Part shown: piece by piece, positions 45,392 through 54,966 of the stretch
Numbering within the stretch: the stretch's first letter is position 1
Layout of the letters: each line of letters starts with the position of its first letter
From: an uncultured Mycobacterium sp.
GTDB taxonomy: Bacteria > Actinomycetota > Actinomycetes > Mycobacteriales > Mycobacteriaceae
Direction: 5' to 3'
DNA: 64,000 nucleotides
Assembly: GCA_900078375.1 (NCBI GenBank)
Contig: FLQS01000012.1
Coordinates: forward strand, 124,001-188,000
The notes under the pieces: generated by a model
What the model was told of the DNA's origin: nothing
Databases searched by the model: none
What the model saw: the letters and a program-made list of their open reading frames with translations, nothing else
Position numbers and translations under genes: made by a program

Positions 45392-46411
45392 TTACCGGAC
45401 TCCTTGCTGTGCAAGCGTTTCCGCCAATTCGTACAAACTTCCCAGGTCCACGCCGTCGGGAATCGTCGGCAATTCCAGCCGCGCCACCTTCAAACGATCG
45501 AGTTGCTCGGCGCTCTCGGCGCGGGCCTTGATGCGGCTGGCGTGCTCGATTGCCTCGGTCAGAAGTCCGGCGAAGTCGGCATCCGACAGCGTGATTCCCA
45601 CCTTGTCGAGCCCGGCGCGCACCGCGTCGGCGTCGATGTCTCCCTCGGCGGCCTTGGCGAGGTCGGCGGCAGGCAGGAACGGTGGGATATTGCGGTTGAC
45701 GATCACGCTGCCGATCGGCAGGCCCAGCTCCTTGAGTTCCTCGATGGCCTCGATGGTCTCTTGGATAGGTAGCGCTTCGAGCAGGGTGACCAGATGGATC
45801 GCGGTCTGATCCGAGTGCAGGAGCTTGACCACGCCGTCGGCCTGGGAGTGCACCGGACCGCCCTTGGCCAGATCCGAGACGGCCTTGGTGACGTCGAGAA
45901 ACCGGGCGATACGCCCGGTTGGAGGAGAGTCGACGACGATCGCATCGTAGGCCGGCTTCTTGTTGGCGTCCTGGCGCACCACCGACTCCTTGATCTTGCC
46001 GGTGAGCAAGACGTCACGCAGGCCGGGGGCGATCGTCGTCGCGAACTCGATGGCCCCGATGCGGCGCATCGCGCGGCCGGCCAGACCCAGGTTGTAGAAC
46101 ATGTCGAGGTACTCCATGAACGCCGCCTCGATGTCGACGGCCAGTGCGTTCACATGGCCGCCGCCCTCGGCGGTGGCGATCTTCAGTTCCTCGTAGGGCA
46201 GCGGCGGCACGTCGAACAACTGCGCAATGCCTTGGCGCCCTTCCACTTCCACGAGAAGGACCCGGCGCCCGCCAGCGGCCAGGGTCAGCGCAAGAGCGGC
46301 CGCAACCGTGGTCTTGCCGGTACCGCCCTTGCCGGTCACAAAGTGCAAGCGGGCCTTTGTCAGCCGGGAAGGCCAGGCTAGAGAGCTGCCATCGCTCGGT
46401 GTGGTCGCCAT
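45392..46411 (-). CDS. ArsA/Get3-like ATPase (Rv3679 type)
   Basis: 339 residues. Full deviant Walker A FVTGKGGTGKTTVAAALALTL, VEGRQGIAQLFDVPPLPYEE and VVDSPPTGRIARFLDVT. It carries the signature lysine (KGG) that its partner lacks, suggesting a heterodimer with unequal sites. The gene directly abuts its partner (44255-45391). Divergent from the DUF4177 gene, whose ATG is 64 bp away. Confidence 0.9.
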   Translation of the reverse strand: MATTPSDGSSLAWPSRLTKARLHFVTGKGGTGKTTVAAALALTLAAGGRRVLLVEVEGRQGIAQLFDVPPLPYEELKIATAEGGGHVNALAVDIEAAFMEYLDMFYNLGLAGRAMRRIGAIEFATTIAPGLRDVLLTGKIKESVVRQDANKKPAYDAIVVDSPPTGRIARFLDVTKAVSDLAKGGPVHSQADGVVKLLHSDQTAIHLVTLLEALPIQETIEAIEELKELGLPIGSVIVNRNIPPFLPAADLAKAAEGDIDADAVRAGLDKVGITLSDADFAGLLTEAIEHASRIKARAESAEQLDRLKVARLELPTIPDGVDLGSLYELAETLAQQGVR

Positions 46412-46475
46412 CAGAGCATGCTAGCCAAGCCCCTGCGGGCCCCTGTGGCTTTGGTCCGAGCGATAGGCTTCGGCC

Positions 46476-46637
46476 ATGAGCCAACCGATGACATGGGAAT
46501 ACGCCACGGTCCCGCTGCTGACCCACGCGACCAAGCAAATCCTTGACCAGTGGGGCGCCGACGGCTGGGAACTCGTCGCGGTCCTGCCCGGTCCGACCGG
46601 GGAGCAGCATGTCGCCTACCTGAAACGGCCCAAGTGA
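46476..46637 (+). CDS. DUF4177 family small protein
   Basis: 53 residues from ATG 46476: TWEYATVPLLTHATKQILDQ, WGADGWELVAVLPGP and AYLKRPK. This is the small mycobacterial protein found before RidA (Rv3678A type). Too short for most automatic tracks. Its TGA overlaps the GTG of ridA by 4 nt. Function unknown. Confidence 0.85.
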   Translation: MSQPMTWEYATVPLLTHATKQILDQWGADGWELVAVLPGPTGEQHVAYLKRPK

Positions 46638-47161
46638 GCGTTACCGGCGGGCAGGAGCGCAGCGACTCGGGGAATGTCAGCGGCGGGCAGGAGCGCAGCG
46701 ACTCGGGGAATGTCACTGCGCGTCTCGCCGACCTCGGACTGACACTGCCGACGGTGGTCAAGCCGCTGGCCGCCTACGTTCCCGCCGTGCGCACCGGCAA
46801 CCTCGTCTATACCGCCGGACAGCTGCCGATCGACGCGGGCAGCCTGATCCACACCGGCAAGGTCGACGCTGACGTGACCCCGGAACAAGCCCGGGACGCC
46901 GCCCGCCTGTGCGCGCTGAACGCCCTGGCCGCCATCGACGCCCTGGTGGGCCTGGACAACGTGACCAAGGTGGTCAAGGTCGTCGGCTTCGTCGCGTCGG
47001 CGCCCGGCTTCGGCGGTCAGCCCGGCGTCATCAACGGGGCCTCGGAGTTCCTCGGCGAGGTGTTCGGTGACGCCGGCGCGCACGCCCGGTCGGCGGTCGG
47101 GGTGTCGGAGTTGCCACTGAACGCACCGGTGGAGGTAGAGCTCATCGTCGAGGTGGCGTGA
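46634..47161 (+). CDS. RidA-family protein with N-terminal tandem insertion
   Basis: 175 residues from GTG 46634. The body ([39 protein letters not shown] ... [24 protein letters not shown]) is a RidA/YjgF trimer-forming protein that deaminates reactive enamines or imines. Between the start MSVT and ARLADLG lie two copies of a 12-residue unit ([13 protein letters not shown]) encoded by a 36-bp tandem duplication. Start and stop overlap neighbours by 4 nt, indicating a coupled operon with DUF4177 and the MBL hydrolase. Confidence 0.88.
   Translation: MSVTGGQERSDSGNVSGGQERSDSGNVTARLADLGLTLPTVVKPLAAYVPAVRTGNLVYTAGQLPIDAGSLIHTGKVDADVTPEQARDAARLCALNALAAIDALVGLDNVTKVVKVVGFVASAPGFGGQPGVINGASEFLGEVFGDAGAHARSAVGVSELPLNAPVEVELIVEVA
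46646..46717 (+). repeat. Two in-frame 36-bp tandem repeats in ridA
   Basis: 46646-46681 and 46682-46717 are identical except for the last codon (AGC/ACT). The unit begins GGCGGGCAGGAGCGCAGCG and encodes a polar 12-residue peptide. It lies exactly after the fourth codon of ridA, where two genes overlap, as MIRU-type mycobacterial repeats often do. Confidence 0.85.
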
Positions 47162-47961
47162 TCGAACATCCCGCCTATGGCGTGCTGAGGCCGGTGACCG
47201 AGACGGCCTCCGTCCTACTCTGCAACAACCCGAACATCATGACGCTGGATGGCACCAACACCTGGGTGCTGCGCGGGCCAGGCAGCGACGAGATGGTGAT
47301 CGTCGACCCGGGTCCCGACGACGACGAGCACATCGGCAGGCTGGCCGAGCTCGGCAAGATCCCGCTGGTGCTGATCAGTCACAAGCATGAGGACCACACC
47401 GGCGGTATCGACAAGCTCGTGGAACTGACCGGCGCTGTCGTCCGATCGGTGGGCAGCGGATTTCTGCGCGGCCTCGGCGGTCCGCTGACCGACGGCGAGG
47501 TCATCGACGCGGCCGGACTGCGGATCACGGTGATGGCCACCCCGGGGCACACCGCGGACTCGCTGTCGTTCCTGGTCGACGGTGTCCGGGGCGGGCGCAG
47601 CGACGGGAAGGGGGCGGTACTCACTGCCGACACGGTGCTCGGCCGCGGCACCACCGTCATCGACGACGAAGACGGCAGCCTGACCCAGTACCTGGATTCA
47701 CTGCGCCGGTTGCAGGGGCTTGGGCGCCGGACGGTCCTGCCGGGACACGGGCCCGACCTCGACGATCTGGAGGCCGTCACCGCGATGTACCTGGCGCACC
47801 GTGAGGAACGGCTCGACCAGGTGCGGCAGGCTCTGCGGGTGCTGGGCGACGACGCCGGCCCGCGCCAAGTCGTCGAGCACGTCTATACCGACGTCGACCA
47901 GGAACTGTGGGACGCCGCCGAGAAATCGGTGCGCGCCCAGTTGGACTACCTGCGGCGTTAG
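47158..47961 (+). CDS. Metallo-beta-lactamase-fold hydrolase
   Basis: 267 residues from GTG 47158, overlapping the ridA stop. Zinc ligands in [12 protein letters not shown] (HxHxDH), [11 protein letters not shown] and [16 protein letters not shown]2-like domain layout with a C-terminal winged-helix-like region ([20 protein letters not shown]...[25 protein letters not shown]), as in RNA-cleaving LACTB2. Could be an endoribonuclease or thioester hydrolase; not settled. Its 3' end overlaps the crp stop by 4 bp. Confidence 0.86.
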   Translation: MIEHPAYGVLRPVTETASVLLCNNPNIMTLDGTNTWVLRGPGSDEMVIVDPGPDDDEHIGRLAELGKIPLVLISHKHEDHTGGIDKLVELTGAVVRSVGSGFLRGLGGPLTDGEVIDAAGLRITVMATPGHTADSLSFLVDGVRGGRSDGKGAVLTADTVLGRGTTVIDDEDGSLTQYLDSLRRLQGLGRRTVLPGHGPDLDDLEAVTAMYLAHREERLDQVRQALRVLGDDAGPRQVVEHVYTDVDQELWDAAEKSVRAQLDYLRR

Positions 47962-48632
47962 CGCGCGCGCCGTGCCAGCCGCTCGGAGTCGCTGATCAGC
48001 ACGCTCTTGCCCTCCAGGCGAATCCACCCGCGATGGGCGAAGTCAGCCAGCGCCTTGTTGACCGTCTCGCGCGAGGCCCCCACGAGCTGGGCGATCTCCT
48101 CTTGGGTGAGATCGTGCGTCACGCGTAGGGCGCCGCCCTCCTGGGTGCCGAAGCGCTGAGCCAACTGCAGAAGCTGCTTGGCGACACGACCCGGCACGTC
48201 GGTGAAGATCAGGTCGGCGAGGTTGTTGTTGGTGCGACGGAGCCGGCGTGCCAGCACTCGCAGCAACTGCTCGGCGATCTCGGGACGGTCAGCGATCCAC
48301 GCCCGCAGCGCGTCACGGTCCATCGAGACGGCGCGCACCTCGGTGATCGTGGTGGCGCTGGAGGTCCGCGGGCCCGGGTCGAAGATCGACAACTCGCCGA
48401 ACATGTCCGACGGACCCATGATCGTCAGCAGGTTTTCCCGTCCATCAGGGGAACGGCGGCCGATCTTTACCTTGCCGGAGATGATGATGTACAGCCGATC
48501 GCCAGGCTCGCCTTCGGCGAAGACGGTGTGTCCCCGCGGGAAGTCCACCGGCTGCAGCTGTTTGGTCAGCGCGGAGACCGCGCTGGGTTCAACTCCCTGG
48601 AAGATTCCGGCCCTCGCCAGGATCTCGTCCAC
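47958..48632 (-). CDS. crp: cAMP receptor protein Crp
   Basis: 224 residues from GTG 48632. N-terminal cyclic-nucleotide domain ([46 protein letters not shown], with the phosphate-binding RTSSA pocket). Long dimer helix, then a winged helix with [28 protein letters not shown]. Mycobacterial Crp binds TGTGA-N6-TCACA-like sites and responds weakly to cAMP. Preceded on the same strand by a small membrane protein. Confidence 0.95.
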   Translation of the reverse strand: MDEILARAGIFQGVEPSAVSALTKQLQPVDFPRGHTVFAEGEPGDRLYIIISGKVKIGRRSPDGRENLLTIMGPSDMFGELSIFDPGPRTSSATTITEVRAVSMDRDALRAWIADRPEIAEQLLRVLARRLRRTNNNLADLIFTDVPGRVAKQLLQLAQRFGTQEGGALRVTHDLTQEEIAQLVGASRETVNKALADFAHRGWIRLEGKSVLISDSERLARRAR

Positions 48633-48732
48633 GTCGCCCCTCTTAAACTCTTCGATGATGTGAAATGCGCAGGCCAGCTGTATTGCTGGGCAATATCAGT
48701 CTAGTGGTAGCCGGTCTTGCGACGTGCCAACG

Positions 48733-49032
48733 CTACACACGATTGGCGTACTGAGTCCGGTGAAACTGCGTATTCGGCCGTGCATGGGCGAACGGATGCG
48801 TCGGCAAACCGGGCTCGTCGTCGCTCAAGCGGGAATGCACCTCGGCCCGTTGATGTCGGGTTTCGGCTCTGAGCGGTGCCTGGGCGGGTACTGCTGTGGC
48901 GGCCCGCGTCAGATATTCGGTGACTTCGTCGGCGGCAGTGCGGTCGGTCTGCAAGGACTCTTCGAGGCGTTGCAGAGCGAAGGTCGAAAGCATCAACAGC
49001 CCGGGGACACACACCGCGAGCAACCAGGTCAC
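48733..49032 (-). CDS. Small membrane protein upstream of crp (Rv3675 type)
   Basis: 99 residues from GTG 49032. One TM segment (WLLAVCVPGLLMLSTFALQ) at the N-terminus, then a helix (RLEESLQTDRTAADEVTEYLTRA) and a polar tail. Same strand and position as Rv3675, upstream of crp, and divergent from nth. A plus-strand frame covers the same stretch, but only this one has a TM start and family position. Confidence 0.68.
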   Translation of the reverse strand: MTWLLAVCVPGLLMLSTFALQRLEESLQTDRTAADEVTEYLTRAATAVPAQAPLRAETRHQRAEVHSRLSDDEPGLPTHPFAHARPNTQFHRTQYANRV

Positions 49033-49125
49033 GGGGGTTAGTAAACACGCGCAAGGTCTCAGCGGGATTACGAATTGTCACCGGTCAGTCCGCGGCTTGA
49101 CGGAGCCCGTCAGTACCCTTGCAAC

Positions 49126-49938
49126 GTGACCACGGACAGCCCCCCGACCAGGCGCAAAACCGCGCGCGGCGCGGCCAAGACCCCGGCGCCGACGACGGTT
49201 GAGGCCAAGAAGTGGAATTCGGAGACGCAGCTGGGCCTGGTCCGGCGCGCTCGTCGGATGAACCGGGCGCTGGCCATCGCCTTTCCGCACGTCTACTGCG
49301 AGCTCGACTTCACGAATCCCCTGGAGCTGACCGTCGCCACCATCTTGTCGGCGCAGTCCACCGACAAGCGGGTCAACCTCACCACCCCGGCGCTGTTCAA
49401 GAAGTACCGCACCGCCCGGGATTACGCGCAGGCCGACCGGACCGAGCTCGAGGAGCTGATCCGCCCGACCGGCTTCTACCGTAATAAGGCCAATTCGCTG
49501 ATCAGGCTGGGCCAGGAGCTCGAGGCGCGGTTCGACGGCGAAGTGCCCGCGACGTTGGACGAGTTGGTGACACTGCCTGGCATCGGCCGCAAGACCGCCA
49601 ACGTGGTGCTGGGCAACGCGTTCGACATCCCCGGCATCACCGTGGACACGCACTTCGGCCGGCTCGTGCGCCGCTGGCGCTGGACCGCCGAGGAAGACCC
49701 GGTCAAGGTCGAACACATCGTCGGCGACCTGATCGAGCGCAGCGAGTGGACGTTATTGAGTCATCGCGTGATCTTCCACGGCCGCCGCGTCTGCCACGCC
49801 CGCAAGCCGGCGTGCGGCGTGTGCGTGCTCGCCAAGGACTGCCCGTCGTTCGGCCTCGGGCCCACCGACCCATTGGTCGCTGCACCGTTGGTGAAGGGAC
49901 CCGAGACCGACCATCTGCTTGCCCTGGCCGGGCTCTGA
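49126..49938 (+). CDS. nth: Endonuclease III
   Basis: 270 residues from GTG 49126. DNA glycosylase/AP lyase for oxidised pyrimidines. Helix-hairpin-helix with catalytic Lys in [18 protein letters not shown], catalytic Asp in [12 protein letters not shown] and a C-terminal [4Fe-4S] cluster [17 protein letters not shown] (C-x6-C-x2-C-x5-C). The basic N-terminal extension ([22 protein letters not shown]) is longer than in E. coli, as usual in mycobacteria. Confidence 0.95.
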   Translation: MTTDSPPTRRKTARGAAKTPAPTTVEAKKWNSETQLGLVRRARRMNRALAIAFPHVYCELDFTNPLELTVATILSAQSTDKRVNLTTPALFKKYRTARDYAQADRTELEELIRPTGFYRNKANSLIRLGQELEARFDGEVPATLDELVTLPGIGRKTANVVLGNAFDIPGITVDTHFGRLVRRWRWTAEEDPVKVEHIVGDLIERSEWTLLSHRVIFHGRRVCHARKPACGVCVLAKDCPSFGLGPTDPLVAAPLVKGPETDHLLALAGL

Positions 49939-49960
49939 CTTTCCGGCTGACACTGCACAG

Positions 49961-50602
49961 ATGACGACGTCGACCCGTTGGACGCTGCTGGTGCTCGCCG
50001 TGCTGGCGGCGCTGGCCGTGGCGCTGGTCGTGTCACTCGATGACACCCCGCCGGGAACCGGGAGCGCGCCAGGCGCGCAAACGGCCCGAACCCACCGCGA
50101 GGCCGACACGCCCGAGGCGCTCGCCGGGCCACGGCAGCGGGCCGACCTGCCACCGTGCCCGGCGGCGGCCGACAATCCCGGCCCGAAGGAACTGCGCGGC
50201 ATCATCGTCGAGTGCGCCGCCGACGGTGCGAACGTGGACGTGGCCCGCGCCCTGGCCGGGCGTCCGGTGGTGCTGAACCTGTGGGCGTATTGGTGCGGGC
50301 CGTGTGCCGAGGAATTGCCGGCCATGGCGGACTACCAGCGCCGAGTAGGTCCAGATGTTGCCGTGGTGACAGTGCATCAGGACGAGAACGAGACGGCGGC
50401 GTTGCTGCGGCTGGCGGAGCTGGGCGTGCGGCTGCCTACGCTGCAGGACGGTCAGCGCCGGATCGCCGCGGCATTGGGCGTGCCCAACGTGATGCCCGCG
50501 ACGGTGATCCTGCGCGCGGACGGTAGCGTTGCCCAAATCCTGCTGCAAGCGTTCACCAGTGCCGACGAGATCGCCGCCGCGGTGAAGAATGCATTGCAGT
50601 GA
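49961..50602 (+). CDS. TlpA/ResA-like exported thioredoxin
   Basis: 213 residues from ATG 49961. An uncleaved TM anchor or signal near 7-26 (WTLLVLAVLAALAVALVVSL), a linker, then a thioredoxin domain with WAYWCGPCAEELPAMADY (CGPC). Expected to act outside the membrane as a disulfide reductase or in cytochrome c maturation-type redox. It precedes the Nudix gene, with GTGA overlap. Confidence 0.86.
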   Translation: MTTSTRWTLLVLAVLAALAVALVVSLDDTPPGTGSAPGAQTARTHREADTPEALAGPRQRADLPPCPAAADNPGPKELRGIIVECAADGANVDVARALAGRPVVLNLWAYWCGPCAEELPAMADYQRRVGPDVAVVTVHQDENETAALLRLAELGVRLPTLQDGQRRIAAALGVPNVMPATVILRADGSVAQILLQAFTSADEIAAAVKNALQ

Positions 50603-51405
50603 CAACAGATGAAAGAGACGCACCGGTGACCTCTGGGGGTTCCTCCCGCTCGGCGGGATCGGCCGCGCTCACCCCGGAATTCCGGCCGCCGTGGCTGGCG
50701 CCCCTGGTCGACAATGTGGACCGGGTGCCGCAGGCGTATCGCCGCAAGGTGCCACCCGATTTCCTGGCCGCGGTCACCAAGGCTCGGGTAGCCGGCGCGG
50801 GTGGGCGCGACGCCGCGGTCCTCGTGTTGTTCTCCGGGCCGAGCTCCGAGCACGCGAGCAGGCAGCTGCCCGACGACGCCGACCTGCTGCTGACCGTGCG
50901 GGCCGGCACCCTGCGCCACCACGCCGGCCAGGCCGCATTCCCCGGTGGGGCAGCAGACCCCGAGGATTCCGGACCCGTCGCCACGGCTCTGCGAGAAGCC
51001 CAGGAAGAGACCGGGATTGACCCGGGCCGCCTGCGTCCCCTGGCCCTGTTGGAGCGAATGTTCATCCCGCCCTCGGGATTTCACGTCGTGCCGGTGCTGG
51101 CGTATTCGCCGGATCCGGGGCCGGTGGCCGTCGTCGACCAGGCCGAGACCGCGGTCGTCTCGCGGGTTCCGGTGCGTGCCTTCGTAAATCCTGAGAACCG
51201 GCTGATGGTGTACCGCACGGGGACGGGTCCCGGCTTCGCCGGACCTGCATTTCTGCTCAATCAGATGTTGGTGTGGGGATTCACCGGCCACGTAATCTCA
51301 GCGATGCTCGACGTGGCGGGCTGGTCACAACCGTGGAACACCGAAGACGTCCGGGAGTTGGACGAGGCGATGGCGCTCGTGGGTAGCAGTGAGGAGCCCC
51401 TGTGA
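50599..51405 (+). CDS. CoA pyrophosphatase-type Nudix hydrolase
   Basis: 268 residues from GTG 50599. LLLTVRAGTLRHHAGQAAFPGG is the NuCoA (UPF0035) motif and the Nudix box GAADPEDSGPVATALREAQEETGI follows, with the same spacing as in human NUDT7. It probably cleaves CoA or acyl-CoA to 3',5'-ADP and phosphopantetheine, though the E-to-S change in the box is family-typical. Both ends overlap neighbours by 4 nt. Confidence 0.87.
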   Translation: MTTDERDAPVTSGGSSRSAGSAALTPEFRPPWLAPLVDNVDRVPQAYRRKVPPDFLAAVTKARVAGAGGRDAAVLVLFSGPSSEHASRQLPDDADLLLTVRAGTLRHHAGQAAFPGGAADPEDSGPVATALREAQEETGIDPGRLRPLALLERMFIPPSGFHVVPVLAYSPDPGPVAVVDQAETAVVSRVPVRAFVNPENRLMVYRTGTGPGFAGPAFLLNQMLVWGFTGHVISAMLDVAGWSQPWNTEDVRELDEAMALVGSSEEPL

Positions 51406-52589
51406 CGAGTTCACAATGGCTGGACATCGCCGTGCTGGCTGTGGCGTTCGTCGCGGCCATCTCGGGCTGGCGGTCCGGCGCGTTGGGCTCATTGATGTCG
51501 TTCGTGGGCGTGATCCTCGGTGCCATTGCCGGCGTGATGCTGGCCCCGCACATCGTCAGCCACATCAGTTCGCCGCGCGGCAAGTTGTTTGCCGCCCTGT
51601 TCTTGATCCTGGCTCTGGTGGTGGTCGGTGAGGTGGCCGGCGTGGTGCTGGGCCGCGCGGTGCGCGGCGCGATCCGCAATAAAGCGGTGCGCAGTGTCGA
51701 CTCTGTGATCGGCGTGGCGGTGCAACTGGTGGTGGTGATGGTCGCGGCATGGCTGCTGGCCAGCCCGCTGACGTCCTCGGACCAACCCAACCTGGCTGCG
51801 GCCACCCGCGGCTCGAAAGTGCTTGCCGAGGTGGACAAGTACGCGCCAGAGTGGCTCAAGACGGTGCCTAAGCGGATGTCCGCCCTGCTGCGCACCTCTG
51901 GGCTGCCGGATGTCCTGCAGCCCTTCGGCCGCACCCCGATCCAGGCGGTCGACGCACCGGACGCGTCGCTGGCCGACAGCCTTGTCGTCGCCAACGCCAA
52001 GCCCAGCGTGGTGAAAATCCGCGGTGTCGCGCCGGGGTGCCAAAAGGTCTTGGAGGGCACCGGTTTCGTGATCGCCCCGAACCGGGTGATGTCCAATGCG
52101 CACGTCGTCGCCGGCTCCGACAGCGTCACCGTGGAAGCCGAGGGTCAGACGTACGACGCGACCGTCGTCTCCTATGACCCGAACGAGGACATCTCCATCC
52201 TGGATGTGCCGAACCTGCCGCAGCGTCCGCTGGTGTTCGCCGAGCAGCCGGCCAAGTCCGGTACCGACGCGGTGGTGCTGGGCTACCCCGGCGGCGGCGA
52301 GTTCGCGGCCACCCCCGCCCGGGTACGCGAGACCATCGAACTCAACGGGCCGGACATCTATCGCACCACCACGGTCAACCGCGAGGTGTACACCATCAGA
52401 GGCACTGTCCGCCAAGGTAATTCAGGCGGCCCGATGATCAACCGGGCCGGTCAAGTGCTCGGTGTGGTGTTCGGTGCGGCGGTCGATGACAACGACACCG
52501 GGTTCGTGATGACCGCCAACGAGGTGTCGCGTCAGCTGGCCAAGATCGGCAATACCGCGAAGGTGCCTACCGGGGCCTGCGTCACCTGA
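51402..52589 (+). CDS. marP: Periplasmic acid-resistance serine protease MarP
   Basis: 395 residues. Four N-terminal TM segments of CvpA type (about 4-110), then an extracytoplasmic chymotrypsin-like protease. Catalytic residues: His in MSNAHVVAG (about 234), Asp in NEDISILDV (about 264) and Ser in RQGNSGGPM (about 340), as in M. tuberculosis MarP. CQKVLEGTG and GACVT supply cysteines for the redox-sensitive disulfide. Required for survival at low pH in M. tuberculosis. Confidence 0.94.
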   Translation: MTSSQWLDIAVLAVAFVAAISGWRSGALGSLMSFVGVILGAIAGVMLAPHIVSHISSPRGKLFAALFLILALVVVGEVAGVVLGRAVRGAIRNKAVRSVDSVIGVAVQLVVVMVAAWLLASPLTSSDQPNLAAATRGSKVLAEVDKYAPEWLKTVPKRMSALLRTSGLPDVLQPFGRTPIQAVDAPDASLADSLVVANAKPSVVKIRGVAPGCQKVLEGTGFVIAPNRVMSNAHVVAGSDSVTVEAEGQTYDATVVSYDPNEDISILDVPNLPQRPLVFAEQPAKSGTDAVVLGYPGGGEFAATPARVRETIELNGPDIYRTTTVNREVYTIRGTVRQGNSGGPMINRAGQVLGVVFGAAVDDNDTGFVMTANEVSRQLAKIGNTAKVPTGACVT

Positions 52590-53574
52590 TCGGGCCGTAC
52601 ACCTGGTGCAGGAAGCGTCGCAGGTGTTCGTTGACCTCGTCTGGGGCTTCCTCGTGGGCGAAGTGGCCGACGCCAGCGATGGAGACGAACCGCCCGCGCG
52701 GAGCGTAGTGCTGAGTCCGGTCCACCGGGTCGGCGAGCACGTACGGGTCGGCGTCGCCGCGCAGATGCAGAAGTGGAACATCGAGCTGGCGGTCCATCGA
52801 CCTCATGAATCGCCAACCTTCGCTGCGTAATTGGCTGCGTACGGCCCAACGCTGGTATTCGAGTGCGGAATGCGCCGCCGAAGGAATCTGAATTGCCTGT
52901 CGCATGTGCGAGATGGTTTCCGAAAAGTCCTCGGAGGCAAGCCATTTTCCCGACGCCCGGCTGCGCACCAGGTGCTCGAGCGCCTCCGCGTTGTGCCGGG
53001 TGAGTGCCCGCTCGGGAAACACCGGCAGCTGGTAGCGCAGCAGCGCCGGCAGTAGTGCCCGGCCCTGGTCGCGCCGGGTCAGCGCCGACGCGCGCAGCGC
53101 GGCCGGGTGCGGTGAGCTCACCAGCGCGATGCCTCGCACCATCCGCGAGTGCAATACCGATGTCGCCCAGCAGACCAGTCCGCCGTCGGCGTGGCCCACC
53201 AGGGTGGCCGAACCGTGGCCGAGCGCGCGGATCAGCCCCGCGGTGTCCCCGGCCAGCGTCCAGCCGTCATAGCCGCGGGGCGGTTTGTCGCTGCCGCCAT
53301 AGCCGCGCAGATCGACGGCCACCACCCGCACGCCGGACAGGCCGCGCAGCTGGTGGCGCCAGGACCACCAGAACGAACCGAAGCCGTGCAGCAGGATCAC
53401 CAGCGGTCGCGAGGTGCCCGCCGCCGGTTCGCCGCCGGTGTTCGAATAACCGAGGTTTTCCGATTTGCCGCCGTCTTCGGATTCAACGCAGTGGAACCGA
53501 ATTCCGTTGGCGTGGACGTCGAAATGGCGCCACGGCCCCGCGATGCGGGTGACCGACGGATCCGGTTGAGTCAT
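52582..53574 (-). CDS. EphE-like alpha/beta-fold hydrolase with altered nucleophile elbow
   Basis: 330 residues from ATG 53574. VILLHGFGSFWWSWRHQL, VVAVDLRGYGGSDKPP and IAGVGHFAHEEAPDEVNEHL are epoxide-hydrolase/haloalkane-like landmarks (Rv3670 EphE type). The elbow reads LVGHADGGLV, so the expected nucleophile position in G-x-Nu-x-G is alanine, with Asp one residue later. Activity is therefore doubtful. Its 3' end overlaps marP by 8 bp. Confidence 0.82.
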   Translation of the reverse strand: MTQPDPSVTRIAGPWRHFDVHANGIRFHCVESEDGGKSENLGYSNTGGEPAAGTSRPLVILLHGFGSFWWSWRHQLRGLSGVRVVAVDLRGYGGSDKPPRGYDGWTLAGDTAGLIRALGHGSATLVGHADGGLVCWATSVLHSRMVRGIALVSSPHPAALRASALTRRDQGRALLPALLRYQLPVFPERALTRHNAEALEHLVRSRASGKWLASEDFSETISHMRQAIQIPSAAHSALEYQRWAVRSQLRSEGWRFMRSMDRQLDVPLLHLRGDADPYVLADPVDRTQHYAPRGRFVSIAGVGHFAHEEAPDEVNEHLRRFLHQVYGPIR

Positions 53575-54086
53575 TACCAGCCCGACGGGTCTTTGGGTGG
53601 TGCGCCGCTTGCGGTGATGACCTTGTCGGCCGCTTTGTCGTGGCCGGGAGTCAGCGCATCCCGGAGCTCGCCCACCGATTCGATGGTCTGCTGCGGCCCG
53701 CGGATCCGGCGGACCTTCAGATAACCCAACAAGGCGAACACCGCGGTGGTGACCACCATCAGGAGGAAGACGATCAGGAAGGCCACCCACCGCCACAGCC
53801 AGGTGTCGAGCAGCTCGGCGAGGAAGAAGAACAGGAAGAACGTCGAGTAGAACAGCACGACTAGCGCGAGGATGAAGAAGACGCTGCCGGTCAGGCCCTT
53901 CTTCACGTCGCGGGTGATCTCCGCCTTGGCCAGTTCGACCTCGGCGCGCACCAGGGTGGAGACCTGCGCGGTGGCGTCCTTGACCAAATCGCCGATGGAG
54001 GGATTGGCGGGTACCGCGTTCGGGTCCACCAGCGGGATCGAGGTAACGGTGGTGGGTACCCCGTTCGTGCGGTCGCCATTGCTCAC
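53574..54086 (-). CDS. DUF1469/phage-holin-family membrane protein
   Basis: 170 residues from GTG 54086. SIGDLVKDATAQVSTLVRAEVELAKAEI is the conserved amphipathic N-terminal helix of the DUF1469 group, followed by two TM segments (about 66-90 and 98-120) and a polar C-terminus. The family is also called putative actinobacterial holin-X or phage holin family, but there is no phage context. The TAA overlaps the ATG of the EphE-like gene by one base. Confidence 0.83.
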   Translation of the reverse strand: MSNGDRTNGVPTTVTSIPLVDPNAVPANPSIGDLVKDATAQVSTLVRAEVELAKAEITRDVKKGLTGSVFFILALVVLFYSTFFLFFFLAELLDTWLWRWVAFLIVFLLMVVTTAVFALLGYLKVRRIRGPQQTIESVGELRDALTPGHDKAADKVITASGAPPKDPSGW

Positions 54087-54231
54087 GGCTGTCCTCCAAC
54101 TGTTCGCTGTCGTCGCGGTTCATGTTGCCATGCCGGGCTCGCAGCCGGATACCCACTGAGCTGTTACGCAAGTTACGGGTGTGACCACGCTAGACTCGCC
54201 CTGTCGGGGCAGACAGTATTGGAGGTTGCCA

Positions 54232-54954
54232 GTGACGACTGCGCAGCGGGTTTGGCTGAAGGCGCGGGCCGTTTTCGTGGCCGTCAGCGCCCTCAGTGCG
54301 CTTGTCGCCCTGGCACCGGCCGCCGCGGCCGACGGCAAGGTACCGATGGGTGGCGGGGCGGGCATCGTCGTCAACGGCGACACCTACTGCACGCTGACCT
54401 CGATCGGCACCGACAACACCGGTGCGCTCATCGGGTTCACCTCCGCGCACTGCGGTGGTCCGGGCGCCCAGGTCGGCTCCGAGGACCGGCCGGACGACGG
54501 CGTGATCGGCACGATGGTCGCCGGTAACGACAACCTCGACTACGCGGTGATCCGTTTCGATCCCGCGAAGGTGCAGCCGGTCTCCAACTACAAGGGCTTT
54601 GTGATCGACGGCATCGGTCCCGATCCGACCTTCGGGGAGATCGCCTGCAAGCTGGGTCGCACCACCGGCTACTCGTGCGGGGTCACCTGGGGTCCCGGTC
54701 AGGACCCGGGCACCATCGTCAATCAGGTGTGCGGACAGCCGGGCGATTCCGGCGCGCCGGTGACGGTCAACAACAAGCTGGTCGGCATGATTCACGGCGC
54801 GTTCAGCGAAGACCTGCCGACCTGCGTCGTCAAGTTCATCCCACTGCACACGCCTGCGGTGACGATGTCGATCAACGCGATCCTGGGCGACGTGGCCGGC
54901 AAGAATCGTCCCGGCACCGGGTTCGTCCCAACCCAGGACGCGCTGGCGTCCTAG
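54232..54954 (+). CDS. Secreted S1-family serine protease
   Basis: 240 residues from GTG 54232, with a good TTGGAGG site. Signal peptide about 1-34 (LSALVALAPAAAA). Trypsin-like triad: His in FTSAHCGG, Asp in DNLDYAVIRF and Ser in CGQPGDSGAPV. Cysteine pairs flank the active site. Corresponds to Rv3668c. It lies between the DUF1469 gene and acs, converging on acs. Confidence 0.88.
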   Translation: MTTAQRVWLKARAVFVAVSALSALVALAPAAAADGKVPMGGGAGIVVNGDTYCTLTSIGTDNTGALIGFTSAHCGGPGAQVGSEDRPDDGVIGTMVAGNDNLDYAVIRFDPAKVQPVSNYKGFVIDGIGPDPTFGEIACKLGRTTGYSCGVTWGPGQDPGTIVNQVCGQPGDSGAPVTVNNKLVGMIHGAFSEDLPTCVVKFIPLHTPAVTMSINAILGDVAGKNRPGTGFVPTQDALAS

Positions 54955-54966
54955 GGGTTGAACCGA

